A program made the position numbers and the translations under genes. From JAEUIE01 sp035430005 (GTDB lineage Bacteria; Planctomycetota; Planctomycetia; Gemmatales; HRBIN36), in assembly GCA_035430005.1 (NCBI GenBank), contig DAOMFV010000012.1:1-64000 (forward strand): a stretch of 64,000 bases of DNA, given 5' to 3'. This document shows, piece after piece, positions 50,523-58,146 of the stretch. Position 1 is the first letter of the stretch. Every line of letters begins with the position of its first letter. The notes under the pieces were generated by a model. The model had not been told where the DNA came from, did not search any database, and worked only from the letters and a program-made list of their open reading frames with translations.

Positions 50523-52352
50523 ATGTCTTCTCAAGTCAAGGTTCTTATCTCGCTGGCGCTGCTGTTGTGGAGCGGCCCTTCTTTTCTGTCAGCTCAAGAA
50601 CGGTTAACGGGGCCGAAATTGGCTTTCGGTACCGACTCGGACGCGGAACGAGCGAGTGCCGAGATGAAGTCTTTTGACCTGCGGCCCAATGTCAAATTGC
50701 CTTTTTATGTCTTCATCAAGAACTCCGAAATTGATCCAAGGACTATGGTCTTGACTATCACCTGTCTGCAAATGCAGGAACCGACGAAGCAAGCCGAATC
50801 CAAAAAGCTGACTATCGAGGACCTGAAGATTCCGGGCAAAGGTAAAAACGACCTAAAAGATAAGATCCTGGCCGTCCCCTTTCCCAAACTCGATGACAAG
50901 GGAATTAACCTGGGCCTTGCTCAGCAACTGATCTTTAAGCTCGAAGATTCTGAGCGAAGAGTGAAGCTCGATGAAAAAACGATCCAGCTGAACGTCATGA
51001 AAACCGAAGAATATCTTTCGTTCGATCCGTCGCCGGAAATTAACAGTAAAGGGCAACTGGTGGTCAGCGTGAAGCCTACGGCGAAATTCCGCGGGCCGCC
51101 CTGCCAGTTGGAACTTGACTGGTCACGACTGAAGAACCTGGTGCCCGATCAATCCCCCAGCGGCGCCATGAAAGGCGAGGTAGACGATCAGGAAAACAAG
51201 AAAGCCACTCTCTCCATCAATAAATTGCGATTCAACAAGGATAGCAGCGATCATGGCTTCTTCTCCATCAAAGTAGATGACGTGGCGCGAGCCAGGACCT
51301 GGCTGGCTACTGACATGGAATCCACCGCCCGGCTCGATACGCTCCCGGCCAATACGCTCCGCATCGTCACAGAGAAGTATTTCCTGTCGGATGCCAAGGA
51401 CAAGCTCATGGTTTGCTTTGAAGTGGATAACCCGTCAGACCCCGGCAACACTAAACTGGATTTCGGAAGAGATTTATCGGAAACCGGTAAGTTTGTTGAG
51501 TATCATCGTCCCCACTATCGCAACGAAAGTGTTTCCCTACAGACAGATGAGAAAGAGAAAAACGCACTCTTCTTGAAGCCGAACGTCTCTGATTGGAAGC
51601 TGGAGATCTCTTCAGAAGGCCTGGCGGGAACGGCCTTGTTTCGAGCCAGTCTGATTACTCCCAATGATCGTTTTGATAAAGAGACAAAGACGATCTTCAG
51701 CAAGGCAGTGGCCAAGATCGACCCAATTACCATCCGGGACAGCAAAAACCAGGTCAAAGAGCCGCAGGCGACTTTTCTTCCCGGCGAGATGATCAACATC
51801 GAGGTGAAGGCACGATGTCCTGAAACTGAGATAACGGAAGTGATGGTGTACGCCGGCGAAGCGGTGCCCGTCCGGGCGGACAACAACAAACTCTACGATA
51901 CCACCAAGCTTATCAGGGCGACATTCAATAATGGAGCCTGGTCAGCTGGCGTGGAAGTGCCCGATAAGAAAGGCAGTTACAAACTGTTCGCGATCGCCTG
52001 GAATGGCGTCGGGCTTCCCTCGACGGAACGACGGGAACTGAAAGTCGTCGACCCGGTACCCGTCACGGATAAGGAGAAATTAGGCAGCATCAAGGGAAGG
52101 GTAGTCGGCGGGACTGATGAGGTTTCGCAGAAAGAAGTGCCGGTAACCCTCGAAGACAACAATAAGAAGGTTATCAAATCGACGAAGACGGATGATAAGG
52201 GCGCTTTTGAATTCAAGGATGTTCCTGCCGGCAGCTATCTCATTCAGTGCAAACGAGGCACAGGGATAGCAACGGTCAAAGACAAGGTTGATGTGACTGT
52301 TGAAAACGGCAAAGAAACCATATTGAAGAAGCCTTTGAATCTACACCGATAA
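50523..52352 (+). CDS. Secreted multi-beta-domain protein with carboxypeptidase-regulatory-like C-terminus
   Basis: From ATG 50523 the product is 609 residues. A signal peptide (KVLISLALLLWSGPSFLSAQ) directs export. The body is a series of beta-sandwich-like regions (for example VKLPFYVFIKNSEIDPRTMVL, GQLVVSVKPTAKF). The last 85 residues (GSIKGRVVGGTDEVSQKEVPV...KDVPAGSYLIQCKRG) match the carboxypeptidase-regulatory or Cna-B-like fold. As the last gene of the operon with the two membrane-anchored proteins, it is probably a periplasmic or surface partner. The frame opens earlier, at 50472, but that part does not resemble a signal. Confidence 0.82.
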   Translation: MSSQVKVLISLALLLWSGPSFLSAQERLTGPKLAFGTDSDAERASAEMKSFDLRPNVKLPFYVFIKNSEIDPRTMVLTITCLQMQEPTKQAESKKLTIEDLKIPGKGKNDLKDKILAVPFPKLDDKGINLGLAQQLIFKLEDSERRVKLDEKTIQLNVMKTEEYLSFDPSPEINSKGQLVVSVKPTAKFRGPPCQLELDWSRLKNLVPDQSPSGAMKGEVDDQENKKATLSINKLRFNKDSSDHGFFSIKVDDVARARTWLATDMESTARLDTLPANTLRIVTEKYFLSDAKDKLMVCFEVDNPSDPGNTKLDFGRDLSETGKFVEYHRPHYRNESVSLQTDEKEKNALFLKPNVSDWKLEISSEGLAGTALFRASLITPNDRFDKETKTIFSKAVAKIDPITIRDSKNQVKEPQATFLPGEMINIEVKARCPETEITEVMVYAGEAVPVRADNNKLYDTTKLIRATFNNGAWSAGVEVPDKKGSYKLFAIAWNGVGLPSTERRELKVVDPVPVTDKEKLGSIKGRVVGGTDEVSQKEVPVTLEDNNKKVIKSTKTDDKGAFEFKDVPAGSYLIQCKRGTGIATVKDKVDVTVENGKETILKKPLNLHR

Positions 52353-52383
52353 TCGTCGGCGAACTAGTGCCATACTCAAGGAG

Positions 52384-52504
52384 GTAGTGGCTCAGATTAC
52401 TCCTCCCCTTACCAAGGGGAGGTTGGGTGGGGTTAATTACTACGAAGAAATTACCCCCTCCAACTCCCCCTTGGAAAGGGGGAGAGAATGAAACTGACCC
52501 ACTA
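52384..52504. repeat. Dispersed palindrome, family 'TTGGAAAGGGGGA', copy 2, with outer arms
   Basis: The core at 52400-52486 is the reverse complement of the element at 5988-6073 apart from the central loop. Outer arms GTAGTGG (52384-52390) and CCACTAC (52498-52504) extend the symmetry. It follows the secreted-protein gene. Confidence 0.88.
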
Positions 52505-52590
52505 CCCTCAAGGAAGAAGGTGCGGTTGGGATTGTGTCGAATTTTGCTGGTTGATAGTTCGACAGATCAAAAGTCATCCGGAGTGATACC

Positions 52591-52998
52591 ATGCCGTTCT
52601 CTATTCCCTGGTTGTCGGTTATGGCAGCGGCGATCGCCTACTTTGTGCTGGGCGCGCTGTGGTATGGTTACTTCGGCGATGCCTGGCTGAAAGAACTGCA
52701 TAAACGTAAAGAACAACTCGATACCAAAGACCCTGCCCCCTATCTGGTAGCGGCTCTGGGGGCCGTGCTGAACGCGACAGCTACCGCTGCCGTTCTCGGC
52801 TGGGTGATGCCTTCTACGCAAACCACGCTTCTGGCAGTGTTCATCACCACGCTCTTTCTGGGTGGAGCTGTAGTGGCTGCCGGCGCGGCCAAACATTATG
52901 CTTTTTCGGGCTGGTCGTGGAGACTTTACGCCATCGATATGGGGCATGATCTGGCAGGCTTCTTCCTCATGAGCCTGATCATCGCACTACTGAAGTAG
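52591..52998 (+). CDS. DUF1761 membrane protein
   Basis: The 135-residue product has four membrane helices and the DUF1761 pattern: FVLGALWYGYFGDAWLKEL at the N-terminus, LNATATAAVLGWVMP, and the C-terminal YAIDMGHDLAGFFLMSLIIALLK. The function is unknown. Its last 20 bases overlap the end of the convergent lgt gene. Confidence 0.9.
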   Translation: MPFSIPWLSVMAAAIAYFVLGALWYGYFGDAWLKELHKRKEQLDTKDPAPYLVAALGAVLNATATAAVLGWVMPSTQTTLLAVFITTLFLGGAVVAAGAAKHYAFSGWSWRLYAIDMGHDLAGFFLMSLIIALLK

Positions 52999-54109
52999 CG
53001 ACTTCAGGAATCGCTCCACCCCTGACGGGCCTGCCTTTCCACTGCACGAGAATCATCATCGCCATCCCGGCGGCAAATAACCCGATGCTGATTGTCTGCG
53101 AGATGGTGAAGTTGCCTACATACTCAGGATTATCCAACCGCAGTTGTTCAATGAGGTAGCGGTTGATGGAGTAGGTCATCATAAGCAGGGCGATGACCGC
53201 CCCTTCTCTGCGTCGCAACGGATAGTATGCCGAAAGCAGCAGGCACAGGATGATTCCATCCAGCGCCATGTAGAGTTGCGTTGGCAACAGGGGCAGGCTC
53301 GGCGGGGGCACAAACGTCAGATTCTTCGTTTCTCCATGGCGTTTGACGGTGATCGTCACTTCTTCGTAAGGTCTGACAGCGATCAATGCCTGGTTGATGG
53401 CATCTCGTGTCAGCGTGGCGTGCCCATTGATCGATTCAACGAGATCGTCTTTTTGCAGTCCAGCCTTCTCAGCCGAAGAACCAAAGTCAACAGCAACGAT
53501 GGTGCAGTCATCCTTGATATCCATGCCCAGTTGCATACCAAATGTTGTCTGCCAGCCTCGCAGCCAGACGACTTCATGATAAGGATTGCTATTGGCAGGA
53601 AATTGCACAGTCATCGAACTGGGCACATGCGCGGGGTCAGCGACATCGCCATAACAGCAGCCATTGAGGAAGCAGCCTATCCGACCGAAAGCAATGCCCA
53701 AGGCAATGGAAGGCGCCAACCAGTCGGCGATTTGCAGCGTTCGCACCTTGGCCGGCTTTGCTACATAGCGATACGCCAGCAGGTACCCCAGAAGACCCCC
53801 TGGAATCGCACCATAGAGCACCAGGCCCCCTTCCCAGATCTTGACGAACTGCTGAATGCCTTCCCAGAGGTTTATGGGCGGTTTCTGATCGACAAACATT
53901 GAGAGCAACCGAGCACCAATGACACCGCCAACGAAGATATACAGCCCCACGTCCCACGGTATGGTAGAGAAATACCCTTCCCGCTTCGCCCGTCGTCCCG
54001 CGAGCCAAGCCGATGCCACGAAGGCGATGATCAGCATCACGCCGAAGCCAAAGATGGGCATTCTGGCATCGCCGAAGGGCAGGGGGATGTAGAAGAGGAC
54101 TTGTCGCAT
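52979..54109 (-). CDS. lgt: Prolipoprotein diacylglyceryl transferase with inserted PDZ domain
   Basis: Lgt attaches diacylglycerol to the lipobox Cys of prolipoproteins. The 376-residue product has the seven-helix Lgt core: IFGFGVMLIIAFVASAWLAG, GGVIGARLLSMF, WEGGLVLYGAIPGGLLG, the signature FGRIGCFLNGCCYG at 141-154, and the end LLPTQLYMALDGIILC...GAVIALLMMTYSINRYLIEQLR. Between helices, residues 187-268 form a PDZ-like domain (GMQLGMDIKDDCTIVAVDFGSSAEKAGLQ, DDLVESINGH, VTITVKRHGE). Lgt is normally 270-300 residues, so the insert accounts for the extra length. It faces the periplasm and could recruit substrates or partners. Downstream of the retron-type RT in the same direction. Confidence 0.93.
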   Translation of the reverse strand: MRQVLFYIPLPFGDARMPIFGFGVMLIIAFVASAWLAGRRAKREGYFSTIPWDVGLYIFVGGVIGARLLSMFVDQKPPINLWEGIQQFVKIWEGGLVLYGAIPGGLLGYLLAYRYVAKPAKVRTLQIADWLAPSIALGIAFGRIGCFLNGCCYGDVADPAHVPSSMTVQFPANSNPYHEVVWLRGWQTTFGMQLGMDIKDDCTIVAVDFGSSAEKAGLQKDDLVESINGHATLTRDAINQALIAVRPYEEVTITVKRHGETKNLTFVPPPSLPLLPTQLYMALDGIILCLLLSAYYPLRRREGAVIALLMMTYSINRYLIEQLRLDNPEYVGNFTISQTISIGLFAAGMAMMILVQWKGRPVRGGAIPEVATSVVR

Positions 54110-54171
54110 GGGGGTATTCTACACAAGAGTCGAAAATCGCACTATGGCAGATGACAATGATTAGAGAGCCA

Positions 54172-55557
54172 TTACCAATCGATTTGCTCCCAGACAGCCA
54201 ACAGCTTGGCTCCCTTTGCTCGATTAACCTCTGCCATTGCAGCAATTCTGCCTCGAAGATGTTCAGGAAAATCAGGATGTTGATAACGGTTCTGGCTGGC
54301 ACCCCCCTGCTTGTTGCAGTTATGCAGAATCGCTTTCAGTTCGTCATACTCGGCACGGCGGACATTGCACTTTTCGTTGACGACTACGCCGCACACTTCC
54401 TGTCTTTGACTTTGCCGCATGAGATGGGTTTTCTTCAGGTTCAATCGGAAGCCTTCTTGTTCAACGATGGTGTGCATCAATGTCATCATCGAAAGACGTG
54501 TACGCCCTAGTGGACGATCTCCGGAGAGAGTGAGATCATCGGCGTAGCGGGTGTAGTGCCAGCCTTTTTGTTTTGCCAGATAAGCTAGGCGAAGATCAAG
54601 ATGATAGGCAGCCAGATTGGCCAATGCCGGTGAAGTGGGCGCGCCCTGGGGCAAGTGACGTTCACGCCAGCATTTCATCTGCAGCCATTGCTCAGGCTGA
54701 TGATCGTACCGTGGATGGGTACGCCAAACCTCATCCGGGGTGGCCTTGGTACAGAGCGCAGCCAGGTTGCGAGCTACCGTCCGGGGATACCCCATGCGGC
54801 GGAAGATGGCCATCACCTTGAACTGATGCACGGAAGGAAAGAAGTCAGCCAGATCGAAGCTAATGACCACTTCCTGCTTCAGATGCTGTTTGGCATTGGT
54901 CACGATCGATCGCCCGGCACGAAAGCCATGGACCGCAGCGTGTGGCGGAGCCTGATCGAGGATGCCATGCAGAATCTTCCGCTGAACGTTCTTGAGTCTG
55001 AGCTTGGGTATCTCCAGCAACCGGACTTTTCCCCGCTTGGAAGGTACCCAGCGGTAGCGGTAGTGATGCCGTGGGCCGAGGGGGAGATGCTGCTGTATCC
55101 CATGAAGATCAGCGAGTCCTTCGAGTTGATGAACCGACAGTCCCAGGTACTCGGCCAAGGCCGATAATGTAGTAATTGCCGGCACAGGCCATCGTTCCCA
55201 GATTGTCTGCATCTGTGGTGAAGGACTGGGGATCTTCCGAAGTCTGCCTTTTGATTCTCGGTCGGTCAGCCAGGTGATTAATTTAAGTTGTATCAACTCG
55301 CCATAATCCTTGGTCCAATGCCGTCCTGGTGTTCCAATCTTCGGACAACGATAAAGCTGATGCAACAACGACTCTTCATCCATCATTCTGTTCTGAATGA
55401 GTCGATAATACTCGGCCACCGGTTTGGCTAAAGACTTGGGCAGCCCCAGTCGCTTCTTCAGATGTGCAACGAATTCATCAGCCGACCGGGTCTCCAGCAG
55501 CACAATAGCTACCAGCCGAAGCAGACGCCTTTTCAGTTTATATCGATGGTTGATCAC
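54172..55557 (-). CDS. Retron-type reverse transcriptase with N-terminal extension
   Basis: Start GTG 55557 is a choice (55572 also possible); the open frame continues upstream through the candidate ncRNA. The product is about 461 residues. Residues 1-145 form an uncharacterised helical domain. The RT palm follows: HYRYRWVPSKRGKVRLLEIP, VHGFRAGRS, the retron-typical NAKQH (54897-54883), ISFDLADFFPSVH, LPQGAPTSPALANL, catalytic YADDLTLSG (54546-54535), KKTHLM and VCGVVVN (54396-54376) at the VTG-motif position. All palm Asp residues are present. There is no separate effector gene, so the N-terminal part may have that role. The gene lies between tsf and lgt, which are housekeeping. Confidence 0.88.
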   Translation of the reverse strand: MINHRYKLKRRLLRLVAIVLLETRSADEFVAHLKKRLGLPKSLAKPVAEYYRLIQNRMMDEESLLHQLYRCPKIGTPGRHWTKDYGELIQLKLITWLTDRESKGRLRKIPSPSPQMQTIWERWPVPAITTLSALAEYLGLSVHQLEGLADLHGIQQHLPLGPRHHYRYRWVPSKRGKVRLLEIPKLRLKNVQRKILHGILDQAPPHAAVHGFRAGRSIVTNAKQHLKQEVVISFDLADFFPSVHQFKVMAIFRRMGYPRTVARNLAALCTKATPDEVWRTHPRYDHQPEQWLQMKCWRERHLPQGAPTSPALANLAAYHLDLRLAYLAKQKGWHYTRYADDLTLSGDRPLGRTRLSMMTLMHTIVEQEGFRLNLKKTHLMRQSQRQEVCGVVVNEKCNVRRAEYDELKAILHNCNKQGGASQNRYQHPDFPEHLRGRIAAMAEVNRAKGAKLLAVWEQIDW

Positions 55558-55605
55558 TATCGGGCGTCTCACGCATTTCTGCGGTAAGACTGTCGAGGTA
55601 AAGGA

Positions 55606-55772
55606 AAAGTGCCTGGCAGCCCAACGAGGCTCGTGATGCGAGGCCAATTCTGTGTGAAGCACAGTCGCGGCCTTGCTCGGAAATGTCACAGGCAGGATAT
55701 CCCCGGGGTAACCCCGGAGTGCTCATCACTCTGTTTCCAAAGTAACAAACTGCTTGAGCTGCCAGGCACTTT
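55606..55772 (-). ncRNA. Candidate retron msr-msd RNA
   Basis: A 15-bp perfect inverted repeat, AAAGTGCCTGGCAGC (55606-55620) and GCTGCCAGGCACTTT (55758-55772), encloses 137 nt, matching the a1/a2 ends of retron RNAs. Inside, on the minus strand, are hairpins GAGTG-atgag-CACTC (55731-55717), CCGGGG-tta-CCCCGG (55717-55703), GGCC...GGCC with inner CTGTG/CACAG (55672-55642), and ACGAG/CTCGT (55634-55624). An AGC follows the a1 arm as a possible branch G. It lies directly upstream of the RT, the usual position. Confidence 0.72.
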
Positions 55773-55806
55773 GGCATCATAACACTCTTTCGCACGATGA
55801 AAACGA

Positions 55807-55836
55807 CAAAACGGGGAACCATGGTCCCCGTTTATC
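55807..55836 (-). terminator. Terminator-like hairpin after tsf
   Basis: On the minus strand AAACGGGGA-ccatggt-TCCCCGTTT is followed by TGTCGTTTTC. It separates tsf from the retron RNA, implying that the RNA has its own promoter. Confidence 0.75.
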
Positions 55837-55863
55837 GCTTGTCATTATTTAGGATGCAAATGA

Positions 55864-56712
55864 CTAGCTCAACTCACCCACCTTGAACCGCTTGAAGCTC
55901 ACCACTTCCAGTTTGGTGGGGGCCAGCACGTCGGCGATGGTCTTGCTGTCGTCCTTGACGAACTTCTGTTCGACCAGCACGTTCTCGCTTGTCCAGGTCT
56001 TGACCTTGCCTTCGACGATCATCTGAATGACCTTCTCGGGTTTGCCGGTAGCCTTGGCCTGAGCTTCAGCGATCTCGCGTTCCTTGGCGAGCACTTCAGC
56101 GGGAATGTCGCCACGCAGGGCATACTTGGTCTGCGAAGCGGTGATGTGCATGCCCACTTCCTTGAGCAGGGCATCGTTCACATTGGTGGTCGCGCCCTTG
56201 AGCTGGAGCAGAGTACCGACCGTGCCATCGTGGTGGATGTACTGGCCAAACGGACCGCCGGTGAGGACAGCGAACCTGGCAATCTTCATGTTCTCACGGA
56301 TGAGGCCGATCAACTCTTCGATGCGATCCTTGACCGTTCGCTTGCCATCGAAGCTGGCAGCGTTGAACTCATCGACGGAAGAAGGAACCTTGGCAGCCTT
56401 CACCAGCCACTCGGCAAGCTCGTTACCGAGCTTGATGAATCCATCAGCCTTCGTGACCGGCGCGCTTTCGCAGCGTAGTTCGACGATGGCAGCTTTGCTG
56501 TGATCGGGAGTGACATGGATGAAGACTCGCCCCTCGGCTGCTTCACGGTCGGCTTTGCCGGCAGCGATGTTGGCGTTGCGTTTGCGGAGTTCGTCCATCG
56601 CCTTCTGGAAGTCGCCGCCCGCTTCGGTGAGGGCCTTCTTGCATTCCATCATCGGGCGGTCGGTCATGTTACGCAGCCGCATCACGTCGGCGGCATTGAT
56701 TGCAGTGCTCAT
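55864..56712 (-). CDS. tsf: Translation elongation factor Ts
   Basis: EF-Ts recycles EF-Tu by exchanging GDP for GTP. The 282-residue product has the N-terminal UBA-like domain (AINAADVMRLRNMTDRPMMECKKALTEAGGDFQKAMDELRK), EGRVFIHV in the core, VLTGGPFGQYIHHDG, VGMHITASQTKYAL and a C-terminal region. The UBA signature RxMTxxxMMECKKAL is kept. Length and order fit. It lies 182 bp downstream of rpsB in the usual rpsB-tsf order. Confidence 0.96.
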   Translation of the reverse strand: MSTAINAADVMRLRNMTDRPMMECKKALTEAGGDFQKAMDELRKRNANIAAGKADREAAEGRVFIHVTPDHSKAAIVELRCESAPVTKADGFIKLGNELAEWLVKAAKVPSSVDEFNAASFDGKRTVKDRIEELIGLIRENMKIARFAVLTGGPFGQYIHHDGTVGTLLQLKGATTNVNDALLKEVGMHITASQTKYALRGDIPAEVLAKEREIAEAQAKATGKPEKVIQMIVEGKVKTWTSENVLVEQKFVKDDSKTIADVLAPTKLEVVSFKRFKVGELS

Positions 56713-56730
56713 GGGTCAGTCCTTCATAGA

Positions 56731-56888
56731 GGAGTCAGGAGCCAGGAGTCAGAATCAAGCAGAGACTGAGCTTGGGCTACCGAGTCCTGATTATCGTTAG
56801 TCAGGTCAACGAAGTTATTAGTTGAGAAGCAGAAGTCAGTGAGCATGTTCGCCAGATTGTCTTATTCTGGCTACTGACTCCTGACTTC
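56731..56888. repeat. Imperfect inverted repeat between rpsB and tsf
   Basis: GGAGTCAGGAGCCAGGAGTCAGAA (about 56731-56754) is mirrored by TTCTGGCTACTGACTCCTGACTTC (about 56864-56887). It fills most of the gap between the two genes of the translation operon and could form a large hairpin in the transcript. Confidence 0.72.
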
Positions 56889-56894
56889 TGGCTA

Positions 56895-57845
56895 CTATTC
56901 ACCAGCGGGCTCGGCTGCAGGGGCTGCCGGCACTTCGGGCTTGTCGCTGGAAGGATCGGCTGGGGCGTTACGACCACGATCGCCACCTCGGCCGCCGCCA
57001 CGATTATCGCTGCGACCGCCACGTCCACCACGATCTCCATCACGCCCGCCGCGATCACCGCCTCGACCGCCACCGCCTCCACGGCGATCACCCTTGCCTC
57101 GGCCTCGCTCGCCACGTTCTTCACGTGGCTTCTCTTCGAGTTGCTTCAGCAGTTCGGGAGGAATCGCTGCCTTGCCTTCGATGACTGCCTGGGCCAGCTT
57201 GGACAGAATCAGCTCAATGGAACGGATGCTATCGTCGTTGCCGGGAATGGGAAGATCGACCATGTCAGGATCGCTGTCGGTATCAATCAGGGCCACCACG
57301 GTGACGCCCATCTTGCGGGCTTCCTTGACGGCAATGTGTTCCTTGTGCGGATCAATGATGATGAGCGCTTCCGGGATGCGGTTCATGTCGCGGATGCCGG
57401 AGAGATTGCGGTCGATCTTCTTTCGTTCACGGGTGATCGAGCTGATCATCTTCTTGGAGTAGGTGTTGATCTGGCCGGTCGTTTCAAGAGATTCGAGGTG
57501 GGTCAATCGCTGGAGTCGGCTACGGATGGTACGGAAGTTGGTGAGTGTGCCACCCAACCAGCGTTCGCTCACGCAGGGCATGCCGCAGCGCTGAGCTTCC
57601 CGAACGACGATTTCCTTAGCCTGTCGCTTGGTGCCGACGAACATCACCAACTTGCCCTGGCTGACGATCTTGGTGACATACTTGTAGGCACGCAGCAGAC
57701 CACGCAGGGTTTCGCGGAGATCAATAATATGGATGAGATTTCGTTTGCCGTAGATATACGGCCGCATCTTAGGGTTCCAGCGACTGGATCGGTGTCCATA
57801 GTGTACGCCGGCATCGACTAGTTCTTTCACTTCGATCAGAGCCAC
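56895..57845 (-). CDS. rpsB: 30S ribosomal protein uS2 with RGG-rich C-terminal tail
   Basis: The first 230 residues are standard uS2: MALIEVKELVDAGVHYGHRSSRWNPKMRPYIYGKRN, MFVGTKRQAKEIVVREAQR, ERWLGGTLTNF, ALIIIDPHKEHIAVKEARKMG, VVALIDTDSDPDMVDLPIPGNDD. The protein is then extended to 316 residues by an acidic-basic linker and a low-complexity tail of RGG/RGD repeats (GDRRGGGGGRGGDRGG...), ending PAAEPAGE. The tail is likely disordered and RNA-binding. The gene leads the rpsB-tsf operon. Confidence 0.95.
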   Translation of the reverse strand: MALIEVKELVDAGVHYGHRSSRWNPKMRPYIYGKRNLIHIIDLRETLRGLLRAYKYVTKIVSQGKLVMFVGTKRQAKEIVVREAQRCGMPCVSERWLGGTLTNFRTIRSRLQRLTHLESLETTGQINTYSKKMISSITRERKKIDRNLSGIRDMNRIPEALIIIDPHKEHIAVKEARKMGVTVVALIDTDSDPDMVDLPIPGNDDSIRSIELILSKLAQAVIEGKAAIPPELLKQLEEKPREERGERGRGKGDRRGGGGGRGGDRGGRDGDRGGRGGRSDNRGGGRGGDRGRNAPADPSSDKPEVPAAPAAEPAGE

Positions 57846-57984
57846 ACAATCCTCCAGGCCCTAGTGTAGGGCAGCTTGCAATCCCTGGTCACGGCGGCCT
57901 AGACAAGGCCGATGCCGTTACGCGCCATGCACAACCACGGGTCTATTAATGTAGGGTTGAAAGGGGCCGCTGGACAGGGTATGG

Positions 57985-58137
57985 TAGCCAACATCTCGTT
58001 CCCAGGCTCTGCTTGGGAACGCACTGAAACTGAGGCTCTGCCTCGATGGAAGTGCAGGGTGAGTAATAACTTAGCAAAAATAACCTGCGGCAGAGCCGCA
58101 CTTACAGTGCGTCTCCGGTCGGAGACCGGGGACGAGG
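57985..58137. repeat. Composite palindromic repeat upstream of ligA
   Basis: CGTTCCCAGGCTCTGCTTGGGAACG (57998-58022) is one hairpin. GAGGCTCTGCCTC and TGCGGCAGAGCCGCA are two more, and CTCCGGTCGGAGACCGGGGACGAG ends just before the ligA start. Together with the rest of the gap (57846-57984, no feature seen) it occupies the region between divergent rpsB and ligA. Confidence 0.8.
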
Positions 58138-58146
58138 ATGTTGACT

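Noticed and set aside
55558..55689. Upstream part of the reverse transcriptase frame as protein
   Set aside because: It overlaps the 15-bp inverted repeat and hairpins of the candidate retron RNA and has no RT feature. The coding start is placed at the first GTG after the RNA.
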